Assembly: GCA_030597645.1 (NCBI GenBank)
Contig: JAUVRN010000094.1
Coordinates: 1-7,166 of the forward strand
Length of the DNA stretch: 7,166 nucleotides
Source of the DNA: Candidatus Zixiibacteriota bacterium
GTDB lineage: Bacteria; Zixibacteria; MSB-5A5; JAUVRN01
Direction of reading: 5' to 3'
How positions within the stretch are numbered: position 1 is the first letter of the stretch; every line of letters begins with the position of its first letter. Below, in pieces: positions 1-5,234 of this stretch. The notes under the pieces are model-generated. The model made no database searches, was not told the DNA's origin, and was given only the letters and a program-made list of their open reading frames with translations. A program made the translations under genes and the position numbers.

Positions 1-1
1 C

Positions 2-868
2 GCCATCGCGGTGGATGCGCCCAGCCAGGTGGTAACGTTTGACACTACGTTCCTGCCACCTTCCAACGTGTTGGTGCTCAATGATCCGGGCGCCAACGAG
101 ATCTTCCCCGAGTTCGTGGCGGGTACGATTACGGTTGTGGCCGACGGTGCCAATTCCATCTGGATCACCGAGGCCGTAGGTGAACAGGGCGATCAGGTCA
201 CGGTCGAGGTACATGCCGAAAACGCTCACGCCATCGAACGCATGCTCCTGCCGCTCCACCTCACGTCGATGGATGCGGCCATCGTTACGGCGGAGTTCTC
301 GGGTACGCGGTCCGAGTCGGGTACACCGTCTTTCAGCATCCAGGATGACCAGAACTTCACCCTGGATGTCTCCTGGAGTGGCGATGGACTCGGGGCAGGC
401 ACAGGCGTCGTGGCCCGATTGGTCATCGCGCTGGATCCGTTCGCTGCACCGCAGACCGTGTATGTGGATACCTCCGGCGAATACGGGTTCACGATCGCGG
501 GCGGTTCAAATCAGGTGATCGTGCCAAGCTTTGATCGGGGCAGCGTGCGGGTGGATATCGCCTCCGGCACGGAGGATCCAACGTTGCCGCGTCAGTTCGC
601 CCTGCATCAGAACCTGCCCAACCCGTTCAATCCCACGACCCGCATTCTGTACACCCTGTCCCAGGGCGCGGCCACACGCCTGACGGTGTACAACCTGCTG
701 GGTAGAGAGATTGTTACGCTGGTGAGTGACTTCCAGAGTGCCGGCGACCACACCGTGGTGTGGAACGGTCGCGACCAGCGCGGTCGTGCGGTCTCCTCCG
801 GGGTTTACCTGTATCGTCTCAAATCGGGCGGCGAGGTGACGTTCCGCAAGATGACCCTGATGAAATGA
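2..868 (+). CDS. Secreted/surface protein with cohesin-like repeats and FlgD-Ig/T9SS-type C-terminal sorting domain (5' partial)
   Basis: The reading frame is open from the window edge (the GTG at 11 is probably internal), leaving 288 residues that end at TGA 866-868. Residues ~50-185 form a beta-rich, cohesin-like domain: GDQVTVEVHAENA opens it and VPSFDRGSVRVD closes it. Residues 1-46 end in FPEFVAGTITVVADG, which matches the closing strand of that domain, so at least two tandem copies are likely. Residues ~198-288 are a typical C-terminal sorting module of the FlgD-Ig/Por type: LHQNLPNPFNPTT (FNPTT at 209-213), then LTVYNLLGREIVTL, a DHTVVWNGRDQRGR turn, SSGVYLYRLKSG and a basic end, FRKMTLMK. 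In FCB-group bacteria such modules direct or anchor large exported proteins at the cell surface. The signal peptide lies outside the window. The substrate or partner cannot be told. The homology to flagellar hook-cap FlgD is only of the Ig-like fold and does not tie this gene to the flagellar locus. Confidence 0.85.
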   Translation, partial: AIAVDAPSQVVTFDTTFLPPSNVLVLNDPGANEIFPEFVAGTITVVADGANSIWITEAVGEQGDQVTVEVHAENAHAIERMLLPLHLTSMDAAIVTAEFSGTRSESGTPSFSIQDDQNFTLDVSWSGDGLGAGTGVVARLVIALDPFAAPQTVYVDTSGEYGFTIAGGSNQVIVPSFDRGSVRVDIASGTEDPTLPRQFALHQNLPNPFNPTTRILYTLSQGAATRLTVYNLLGREIVTLVSDFQSAGDHTVVWNGRDQRGRAVSSGVYLYRLKSGGEVTFRKMTLMK

Positions 869-897
869 GCAGGCGCTTGCCCGCTACGCATTGCCGC

Positions 898-918
898 GGG
901 GCCCTTCGGGGCCCCTTT
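898..918 (+). terminator. Rho-independent-like terminator in the convergent intergenic region
   Basis: A perfect 7-bp stem, GGGGCCC (898-904) and GGGCCCC (909-915), closes a TTCG tetraloop and is followed by TTTGGTT. It sits 29 bp after the stop of the secreted-protein gene. The T tract is short, so termination may be partial. Two weaker hairpins follow toward the opposing operon: 920-925 with 931-936, and CGGGC 936-940 with GCCCG 952-956. The second lies directly after the stop codon of the minus-strand gene and could serve that operon, though without a T tract. Confidence 0.65.
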
Positions 919-957
919 GGTTACCGGTTCGGTGACGGGCCGAAAGGCGGCGCCCGG

Positions 958-1326
958 TCAGATCCGTTGGGGGGGAGGTGGCGTGGTGCTCACGGACCGA
1001 CCCGATATACGCGAGACTTCCTCCACAATGCTGGTCGACAGCCGTTCGACTTCGCACATGCATGATTCGAGTTCGGTGAGTGTAGCCGCGCCGAGATCTA
1101 CCGGGGCATCCTCCGGCGGAGTACCGTCCATCTGACGGGTGAGACGGTCTACCCTCCCGGCCACCTCGGTCGCCATGGTCACGAGTTGAATGATACGTTC
1201 GTTCGCCTGGCGGAAGGAGGCATCCGAGAGCTTCACCTTGGCGGCGGCCACCGCTAGGTTGATCGCGTTGAGGCGAGTGCGCTGGGCCAGCTCGCCGACC
1301 TCATGCGCCAGATGATCCAGATCCAT
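958..1326 (-). CDS. Small helical protein with an MCP signalling-tip-like motif
   Basis: This is a 122-residue, mostly helical protein with no signal peptide or membrane segment. Residues 13-30, LAQRTRLNAINLAVAAAK, align without gaps to the conserved hairpin tip of methyl-accepting chemotaxis proteins (usual form IAxQTNLLALNAAIEAAR), keeping the T, L, A, N, A and AA positions. The glycine-rich GRGFAVVA stretch that normally follows is absent. A second helical block (about 31-66) and a third (about 82-108) are separated by a Gly/Pro linker, and the C-terminus is proline-rich. The start ATG has AGAGG five bases upstream and lies 40 bp after the PilZ gene, so it is probably the last gene of the flhF-flhG-fliA operon. 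A role in touching CheA/CheW or another MCP-like partner is inference. It could instead be an MCP remnant or an unrelated coiled coil. Confidence 0.7.
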   Translation of the reverse strand: MDLDHLAHEVGELAQRTRLNAINLAVAAAKVKLSDASFRQANERIIQLVTMATEVAGRVDRLTRQMDGTPPEDAPVDLGAATLTELESCMCEVERLSTSIVEEVSRISGRSVSTTPPPPQRI

Positions 1327-1366
1327 TCAGTCCTCTTGCTGCTCGGCGCGTGCCTTGCGGTGAGTT

Positions 1367-1888
1367 CTAATCCTCTGCATCTTCGCTCTCCATGCGATGG
1401 AGACGCTCGCGCTGGCCCACCTCCATAGTGAACAGCAGGTGGTGGAGTGCTTCCCGGAATGCACTGTCAAAGCGCACGACGCCCGGCGGCAGCTGCCACT
1501 CGGCACGCTCGAGGCAGAGGTTGGCCAGCGTACCGAACTCGATCCCGACCAGGAAACCTCCCTCGGTGTCGGGTTCCACACGCTTCACCTTACCCAGCAC
1601 GCCGCCGAATGTGAATTCATCGGAGAGCGACAGCTCCAGCGCCAACAGCTCGCCCGGCTGAGGTGCGTGCTCACACACCACCAGTGCACCGCCGGCGCCG
1701 ACGTTGAGCAGCGTTCCGTCGATGCGCGGTGACAGCACGAAGGTACGCGTTGCCGGATCCCCGTTGAGATAGCGCACCGTGCTCGGGGCCGCCAGAGGAA
1801 GCCTCAGGTAGCGTCGCGCATTGAGGTGCGTGTGGGTGTCGGCGTCAGACTTCGATGACGCCAACCCGGAGTGTTTTGCCTTGTTCAC
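1367..1888 (-). CDS. PilZ-domain protein (probable c-di-GMP receptor)
   Basis: The core is a single PilZ domain. The c-di-GMP motif RxxxR is present as RRYLR (about 25 residues into this call), and the second motif is LNVGAGGALV, in which the usual serine of [D/N]xSxxG is glycine. Later strands, GKVKRVEP and GGFLVGIEFG, are typical of the barrel. A helical acidic tail of ~45 residues ends at TAG 1367-1369. I chose the GTG at 1888 because GGGGA lies six bases upstream. The frame stays open to a GTG at 1951 (194 aa), but that extension is rich in Arg, Ser, Trp and Cys and reads like non-coding sequence, while another frame there holds a better-looking 39-codon ORF. Its place behind fliA suggests a YcgR-like or regulatory link of c-di-GMP to motility; the partner is unknown. 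The domain call is firm, the start is not. Confidence 0.8.
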   Translation of the reverse strand: MNKAKHSGLASSKSDADTHTHLNARRYLRLPLAAPSTVRYLNGDPATRTFVLSPRIDGTLLNVGAGGALVVCEHAPQPGELLALELSLSDEFTFGGVLGKVKRVEPDTEGGFLVGIEFGTLANLCLERAEWQLPPGVVRFDSAFREALHHLLFTMEVGQRERLHRMESEDAED

Positions 1889-1964
1889 TGGGCATCCCCA
1901 CAAGTTTCTGTACGTACTTCGTCTGCTGGACATCTTTCGGAAACCGATCACTAGTGCGGACCAT
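1845..1964 (-). CDS. Possible 39-codon small ORF between fliA and the PilZ gene
   Basis: An ATG at 1964, seven bases after the fliA stop and with GGAG 11 bases upstream, opens a 39-residue frame ending at TGA 1845-1847. The peptide is mixed and protein-like (begins MVRTSDRFPKDVQQ, ends TLRVGVIEV) and overlaps the N-terminal part of the PilZ frame. It may be a small protein, a leader coupling fliA to the PilZ gene, or the true N-terminus of the PilZ protein separated from it by a frameshift. I do not recognise a family. Confidence 0.3.
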   Translation of the reverse strand: MVRTSDRFPKDVQQTKYVQKLVGMPSEQGKTLRVGVIEV

Positions 1965-1970
1965 GTGCAA

Positions 1971-2789
1971 TCAGACTCCGAACTTCTCCCGAACCAGGTT
2001 CCGTAGCTTGCGCACGGCCTTCGTGTGTATCTGGGACACGCGTGATTCCGATATGAGCATGATGGCTCCGATCTCCTTGAGCGTAAGCTCCTCGTAGTAG
2101 TAGAGACCGATCACGATGCGTTACTGCTCCGGCAGCGTTTCCACCGCCGTGACCAGGTACGCTCGAAGCTCCGTCTTCTGGATGTCTGTGAGAGTGTCCT
2201 CTTCGGCGATGAGCTGTACCGTCTCCACGCGCGGCACCTGCCGGTTGTCCTCCTCGCGGTAGACCATCTCGTCGAGCGACAGCAGCGACGTACCCGAGAT
2301 ATCGTCCTGGGCGTGTTGCAGCTCAGCCAGCGTCCACTCGAGCTTGCGGGCCAGTTCCGTACCGGCGGGCTTGCGCCCCAGCAGGTTCTCCAGCGATACC
2401 GTAGCCCGGTCAATGTGACGAGCCTTGGCGCGCGTGGAACGCGGAATCCAGTCAAGTGCGCGCAGTTCGTCGAGGATGGCGCCCCGAATCCGTGGCACGG
2501 CAAACGTCTCGAACTTGACGCCCCGTGCGGGATCGAAATTGCCCATAGCTTCGATCAGGCCGATGGTGCCCGTGGAGACCAGGTCATCCAGTTCCACAGA
2601 GCGGGGGAATCCCATTGCCATCCGGCCAGCCACATTTTTGACCAGGGGGAGGTATTGGGTCATGATCCGTTCGCGTGCAGAGACATTCCCTTTTCTGAGC
2701 TGAGCCCATTCGTGTTCACCAATCATGCGGCCGTCTCCCCCCTTCGGTCGGTGTGTGTGCTCTATCGCGGTAGCGGGTCCCATGGTCAT
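1971..2789 (-). pseudogene. fliA: fliA, flagellar sigma-28 factor, interrupted by an in-frame TAA in region 4
   Basis: The product would be the RNA polymerase sigma factor for late flagellar genes. Region 2 is clear (LPLVKNVAGRMAMGFP, LDDLVSTGTIGLIEA, FDPARGVKFETFAVPRIRG, LDWIPRS). Region 3 follows (LENLLGRKPAGTELA), and region 4 begins at TAVETLPEQ. There a TAA (2121-2123) interrupts the frame. The same frame then continues for 49 codons with an intact helix-turn-helix (LYYYEELTLKEIG, SESRVSQIH, AVRKLR) to TGA 1971-1973. The stop aligns with a variable, usually Glu/Gln/Lys position, so one base change from GAA, CAA or AAA explains it. The ATG at 2789 has AAGGAG four bases upstream. Alternatives are ATG 2813 (weak ribosome site) and ATG 2726 (GGGGGAG eight bases upstream). 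The truncated product (2121-2789) would lack the -35-binding region. A sequencing error is possible. Confidence 0.85.
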
Positions 2790-2828
2790 GGATCTCCTTC
2801 GCTTTATCGGCATCGCACAGTTCTCGAT

Positions 2829-3635
2829 TCAGCCAGCCCACTGGGCCCTGTGAGGGCCTGAACCGGGGCATGCTGGACCAGAGCTATCTTCCTCGTTTTC
2901 AGTGATTTGCAAGATTCGGCTCAAGTGCTTGATCGCCTCCCAGGCTGGACTATCAGGACTGCATTCGCAGAGGGGACGCTGCATGGCCACCGACTCGCCC
3001 ACGGAGGCGTCGTACGGGATTGACCCTGCCCACCGGGGCGCGTGCCCCAGGAACCGGCGGCAGAGTTCGCTAAAGCGGTCCGGGAGGGTCACCTCGGATG
3101 TGCCGTTGGCGACCAGCCAAACCGGCGGCGGTGAGCCGTCCAGCATGGCGCTCTTGTACCAGGCGTATGAGTTGGTTATGGCTGTGGGCTCATCGCTGGT
3201 GACCAGCACGATCCGATCACAGGCGCGACAAAACTGCAACCCCGGATCCGATATTCCACGCGGCGTATCGACCAGGATGTAATCGTACCGCGAGTTGAGG
3301 AGGCCGAGTGTTTCCGCCAGTTCTTCGGCGGCGTCCGAGCCCGCGAGCATGCAGAGGCTCTGCCCGTTTTCCGATGCGAGGAGGTCGGGGCCAAAATCGA
3401 GTGGCGTGATGGCTTCGTCGAGGTCGTCGGCGCGCGCCAGGACACGTTCGAGTCGGCCGTTCGGCTCGACGTTGGCAAGCACGTGGAGGTTGCCCAGGCC
3501 GAGATCCGCGTCCAGGAGAAGGACTCGCTTGCCCTGCTCGAACAGAGCCCGGGCCGTGTTGAGTGCCAGCACGCTCTTGCCGACCCCACCCTTGCCGGAC
3601 ACGAATACCCAGAATTCCGAAAGACGATTAGGCAC
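2829..3635 (-). CDS. flhG: FlhG (FleN/YlxH), MinD-type ATPase controlling flagellar number
   Basis: A 268-residue SIMIBI-class ATPase. The deviant Walker A motif SGKGGVGKS is at residues 13-21, LLLDADLGLGNLHVL at 39-53 is the family signature, and the Walker B/switch segment LVDTPRG is at 121-127 (commonly DTGAG or DTAAG in the family, so PR is a variant). FlhG monomers are thought to dimerise on ATP at the membrane and antagonise FlhF, limiting flagella per pole. The GTG start follows AAAGGA by eight bases and overlaps the flhF stop by eight bases, so the two are translationally coupled. Only 12 residues precede the P-loop, and the upstream frame has no alternative ATG or GTG start. The DQAxxLR helix that stimulates FlhF GTPase in Bacillus and Shewanella FlhG is therefore missing. 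The last ~25 residues are a Ser/Pro/Gly-rich tail rather than an obvious amphipathic helix. Confidence 0.92.
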   Translation of the reverse strand: MPNRLSEFWVFVSGKGGVGKSVLALNTARALFEQGKRVLLLDADLGLGNLHVLANVEPNGRLERVLARADDLDEAITPLDFGPDLLASENGQSLCMLAGSDAAEELAETLGLLNSRYDYILVDTPRGISDPGLQFCRACDRIVLVTSDEPTAITNSYAWYKSAMLDGSPPPVWLVANGTSEVTLPDRFSELCRRFLGHAPRWAGSIPYDASVGESVAMQRPLCECSPDSPAWEAIKHLSRILQITENEEDSSGPACPGSGPHRAQWAG

Positions 3636-4662
3636 GAGTCGATTCCTTTCCAGACACCGGCATCGTGGAGAGTGCCTGCATCTGCTGCAGCAGCCCCTCG
3701 GGGCGGAACATGCGGGTACCGCTGTCGAAGCGTCCGGTCGTCACCACACAGGCGACGGGCAACTCGGACACGCAGGCGATGCTGAGGATGCCGCCATAGC
3801 GACTGGTGAGATCGAGACCAGAGAAGACCAGGTGCGTCGGTCGGCACGACTGGTAACGGTCGAATGCGTCTTGCAGATCCGACGAGCGCCACACCGCCGG
3901 CAACACCAAAGCCACGGCATCGGGCTGCAGCCGTTTCAGCGTGGCGCGTACGGCGACCGCGCCGGGATCCGCTGCCCACATGCGCGCATCCGTGTCGATG
4001 AGCACCAGACCCTCGGCTTCGGGCATCCCCTTCTGAACTTCGCGGGTGCTCTCGAACAGGACCGGCACGCGCAACGTGTCTCCTACCTGGGACAGATACT
4101 CCTCGGCGCCGGGCCTGTACGAATCGAGATTGACCAGCACGATGTCGGTCCGGGGCGACGAGGCGGCCTGTGCCGCCAGCTTCACCAGAGCCGTTGTTTT
4201 GCCGGCTCCCGGTGGACCGATCAGAGCGATCCGTCGCGACTGATCCGGGAGAGGCAGCAGGGCGGATGCGGGCTTCACAGCCGCGGCAATCGACAGGGCG
4301 ATCTGCTCGAGCGGCTGTGGCTTACCCCGGGCCTCGGCATAGAGCGTCTCAGCAACGGCCGGCAGGAAGTCGGCATCGCGCAGCCAGCGAGCCAGTGGAT
4401 CACCGCGCCGCAAATCATCAATCTGTCGCCGCGCACCCTCCAGTTCACCGGTGACGTGCCGCCACGCCTGTCCGTCGATGTCCGGACCGCGATCGATACC
4501 TGCCTCTGGGATGGGGTCGCACGCGGCTGCAATCTCCACCCGGCGGCGGCCGTTGCGCGCGATCATTCGGGTGTGCAGGAGGACGGCGTCCGGACCGAGG
4601 GCCTTGCGGATTCGATCCAGAGCCTGCGGCATGGTGTCCGCCACAAATGTTCTAAACTGCAC
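3628..4662 (-). CDS. flhF: FlhF, SRP-type GTPase for flagellar placement, with altered G3 and G4 motifs
   Basis: 344 residues. The N-terminus (QFRTFVADTMPQALDRIRKA, then LGPDAVLLHTR) is the FlhF signature, followed by a variable linker and the N domain (about 85-130). The G domain has P-loop GPPGAGKTT (149-157) and the FlhF/SRP motif DSYRPGAEEYL (180-190; usually DTYRIGAVEQL). FlhF recruits the first flagellar components to the pole. Two nucleotide-site motifs are unusual: DTAGR is DTDAR (223-227), and the guanine-specifying TKLD is SGLD (281-284), losing the lysine. The closing GQxVPEDI segment is also replaced (TTGRFDSGTR, 308-317). This suggests weakened GTP hydrolysis or base specificity, though not loss of the fold. 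The GTG start overlaps the FlhA-like ORF by 11 bases and the 3' end overlaps flhG. The gene ends with TAA, which shows that TAA terminates in this genome. Confidence 0.92.
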   Translation of the reverse strand: MQFRTFVADTMPQALDRIRKALGPDAVLLHTRMIARNGRRRVEIAAACDPIPEAGIDRGPDIDGQAWRHVTGELEGARRQIDDLRRGDPLARWLRDADFLPAVAETLYAEARGKPQPLEQIALSIAAAVKPASALLPLPDQSRRIALIGPPGAGKTTALVKLAAQAASSPRTDIVLVNLDSYRPGAEEYLSQVGDTLRVPVLFESTREVQKGMPEAEGLVLIDTDARMWAADPGAVAVRATLKRLQPDAVALVLPAVWRSSDLQDAFDRYQSCRPTHLVFSGLDLTSRYGGILSIACVSELPVACVVTTGRFDSGTRMFRPEGLLQQMQALSTMPVSGKESTRA

Positions 4663-4897
4663 GCAGTACTCCGATCTGGTGCACCGCGAGCAGCTCCAAC
4701 TCAGGCAGAAACTCGTTCACGGAAACCACAGCCGGTTGGGGTGTCGCCGGCACCAGCAGTCGTTTCAGGGCCAGAGGGAGGTTGGGTGCGGCCACGACGA
4801 ATCCGCGGGTGCGGTGCAGCGCCAGGAGCAGTGCTTCGACGTGGCCAACAGTGAACGCGGCTATATCGGTCATGGTTGTTTGTGTCTTTAGCGACAC
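4652..4897 (-). CDS. Short ORF matching only the C-terminal end of FlhA (probable flhA remnant)
   Basis: An 81-codon ORF (GTG 4897, or ATG 4873 giving 73 residues). Residues ~37-63, from APNLPLALKRLL through PAVVSVNEF, align without gaps to the end of FlhA, where a SP-x-(I/V)RP-x-(L/V)(K/R)R segment leads to the SYNE(I/L) motif. Residues 64-78 then match the usual V-x-V-x-x-x-G-x-V close (here LAVHQIGVL). FlhA is a ~700-residue export-gate protein with eight membrane helices. None of that is present: a TGA (4901-4903) lies just upstream in frame, and I see no membrane segment in 4898-5234. The 11-base overlap with flhF is exactly what is expected of the 3' end of flhA, so position supports the homology. 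It may have been retained because it couples translation into flhF. I see no strong ribosome site at either start. The similarity is judged by eye and is moderate. Confidence 0.55.
   Translation of the reverse strand: MSLKTQTTMTDIAAFTVGHVEALLLALHRTRGFVVAAPNLPLALKRLLVPATPQPAVVSVNEFLPELELLAVHQIGVLRAV
4863..4890 (-). promoter_or_regulatory. Possible sigma-28-like promoter upstream of flhF
   Basis: Minus-strand TAAAG (4890-4886) and ACCGATAT (4870-4863) resemble the FliA consensus TAAA-N15-GCCGATAA. The spacing is 16 instead of 15, and the -10 element differs at its first and last bases. It lies inside the start of the FlhA-like ORF and would give a ~190-base leader before flhF, placing fliA under its own product. 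Both elements are short enough to occur by chance. Confidence 0.25.
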
Positions 4898-5052
4898 GGT
4901 TCAGGCTGGCAAAGACCGTGCCGCACATCCGCGGTCCCGGCACGTATGCTCTAACGTGTTGTCACATGGAGGGTTATGAAGACGCTGTCGGGCCGGGAGC
5001 GCGGTTCCAAGCCACGGGGAGGCAAGATTTACCCCCCTGGTAGGCAGGATGG

Positions 5053-5099
5053 GCTGTTCAACCCACAGGCAAAGGTGTCGAAATGAACAGCTTCGCTGT
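5053..5099. other. Overlapping, mutually exclusive hairpins
   Basis: GCTGTTCA (5053-5060) pairs perfectly with TGAACAGC (5084-5091). The right arm can instead fold with GCTGT at 5095-5099, as ACAGC (5087-5091) around a 3-base loop. CAC (5064-5066) and GTG (5075-5077) could add an inner stem. Two exclusive pairings for one arm resemble attenuator or switch architecture. The strand of action is unclear, and no T tract follows on either side. Confidence 0.4.
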
Positions 5100-5133
5100 G
5101 CAGTTGATCAGTCCGGTGCAGTTGATCAGCCTG
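5098..5133. repeat. Two tandem 18-bp direct repeats with a TGATCA core
   Basis: Two adjacent units each begin with the identical 14-mer gtgcagttgatcag (5098-5111 and 5116-5129) and differ only within the last four bases (tccg, cctg). Each contains the palindrome TGATCA. They could be paired protein-binding sites about 1.7 helical turns apart, or a small duplication. They lie roughly 100 bp beyond the end of the response-regulator gene and 200 bp upstream of the FlhA-like ORF. Confidence 0.6.
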
Positions 5134-5234
5134 GTCATGATCCAGGGCAGGAAGAATATGAGGGCCTCAGTCCACGGCCTCAATCTTGGAGGCAGAGTGG
5201 CCCACCGACCCGGATGGGCCGTTGACAGAAAGCG

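Larger units (their letters stand above)
4898..5234. other. 337-bp region without a confident gene; hairpins, direct repeats and tiny plus-strand ORFs
   Basis: This region separates the sigma-54 regulator from the FlhA-like ORF, where the bulk of flhA would be expected. I see no FlhA-like membrane segments in it. It holds a hairpin at 5012-5040 (CCA-GGGG with CCCC-TGG), an 8-bp inverted repeat at 5053-5060/5084-5091, a competing small hairpin at 5087-5099, a tandem 18-bp repeat at 5098-5133 and a 6-bp stem at 5199-5204/5215-5220 just beyond the regulator's stop, without a T tract. On the plus strand, GGAGG precedes a 36-codon ORF (4976-5086) that overlaps a 51-codon ORF (5083-5238) by ATGA. 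Neither resembles anything I know. No convincing sigma-54 or sigma-70 promoter was found. Confidence 0.6.

Noticed and set aside
1327..1581. An 84-codon minus-strand ORF overlapping the end of the PilZ gene
   Set aside because: It is in another frame of a clear PilZ coding sequence, has an Arg/Ser/Trp-rich shadow composition and no family resemblance.
2121..2123. TAA read as glutamine (genetic-code recoding)
   Set aside because: flhF ends at TAA in the expected position and overlaps flhG normally, and no second internal TAA is seen, so one nonsense change is simpler.
3295..4854. A 519-codon plus-strand open frame antisense to flhF and flhG
   Set aside because: It lies opposite two genes with clear family motifs, and its product is Arg/His/Gln/Pro-rich without any domain, as expected for an antisense shadow in GC-rich DNA.
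5053..5091. A c-di-GMP (GEMM) riboswitch, suggested by ACAGGCAAAG within the loop
   Set aside because: Only a few bases resemble the conserved core; the second conserved hairpin and tetraloop receptor are absent.
4898..5234. Sigma-54 promoter or the 5' part of flhA in the regulator-flhF gap
   Set aside because: GG and GC pairs at the correct 10-base separation with consensus flanks were not found; the nearest cases are off by one or more bases. Minus-strand frames are short and lack FlhA-like membrane helices.
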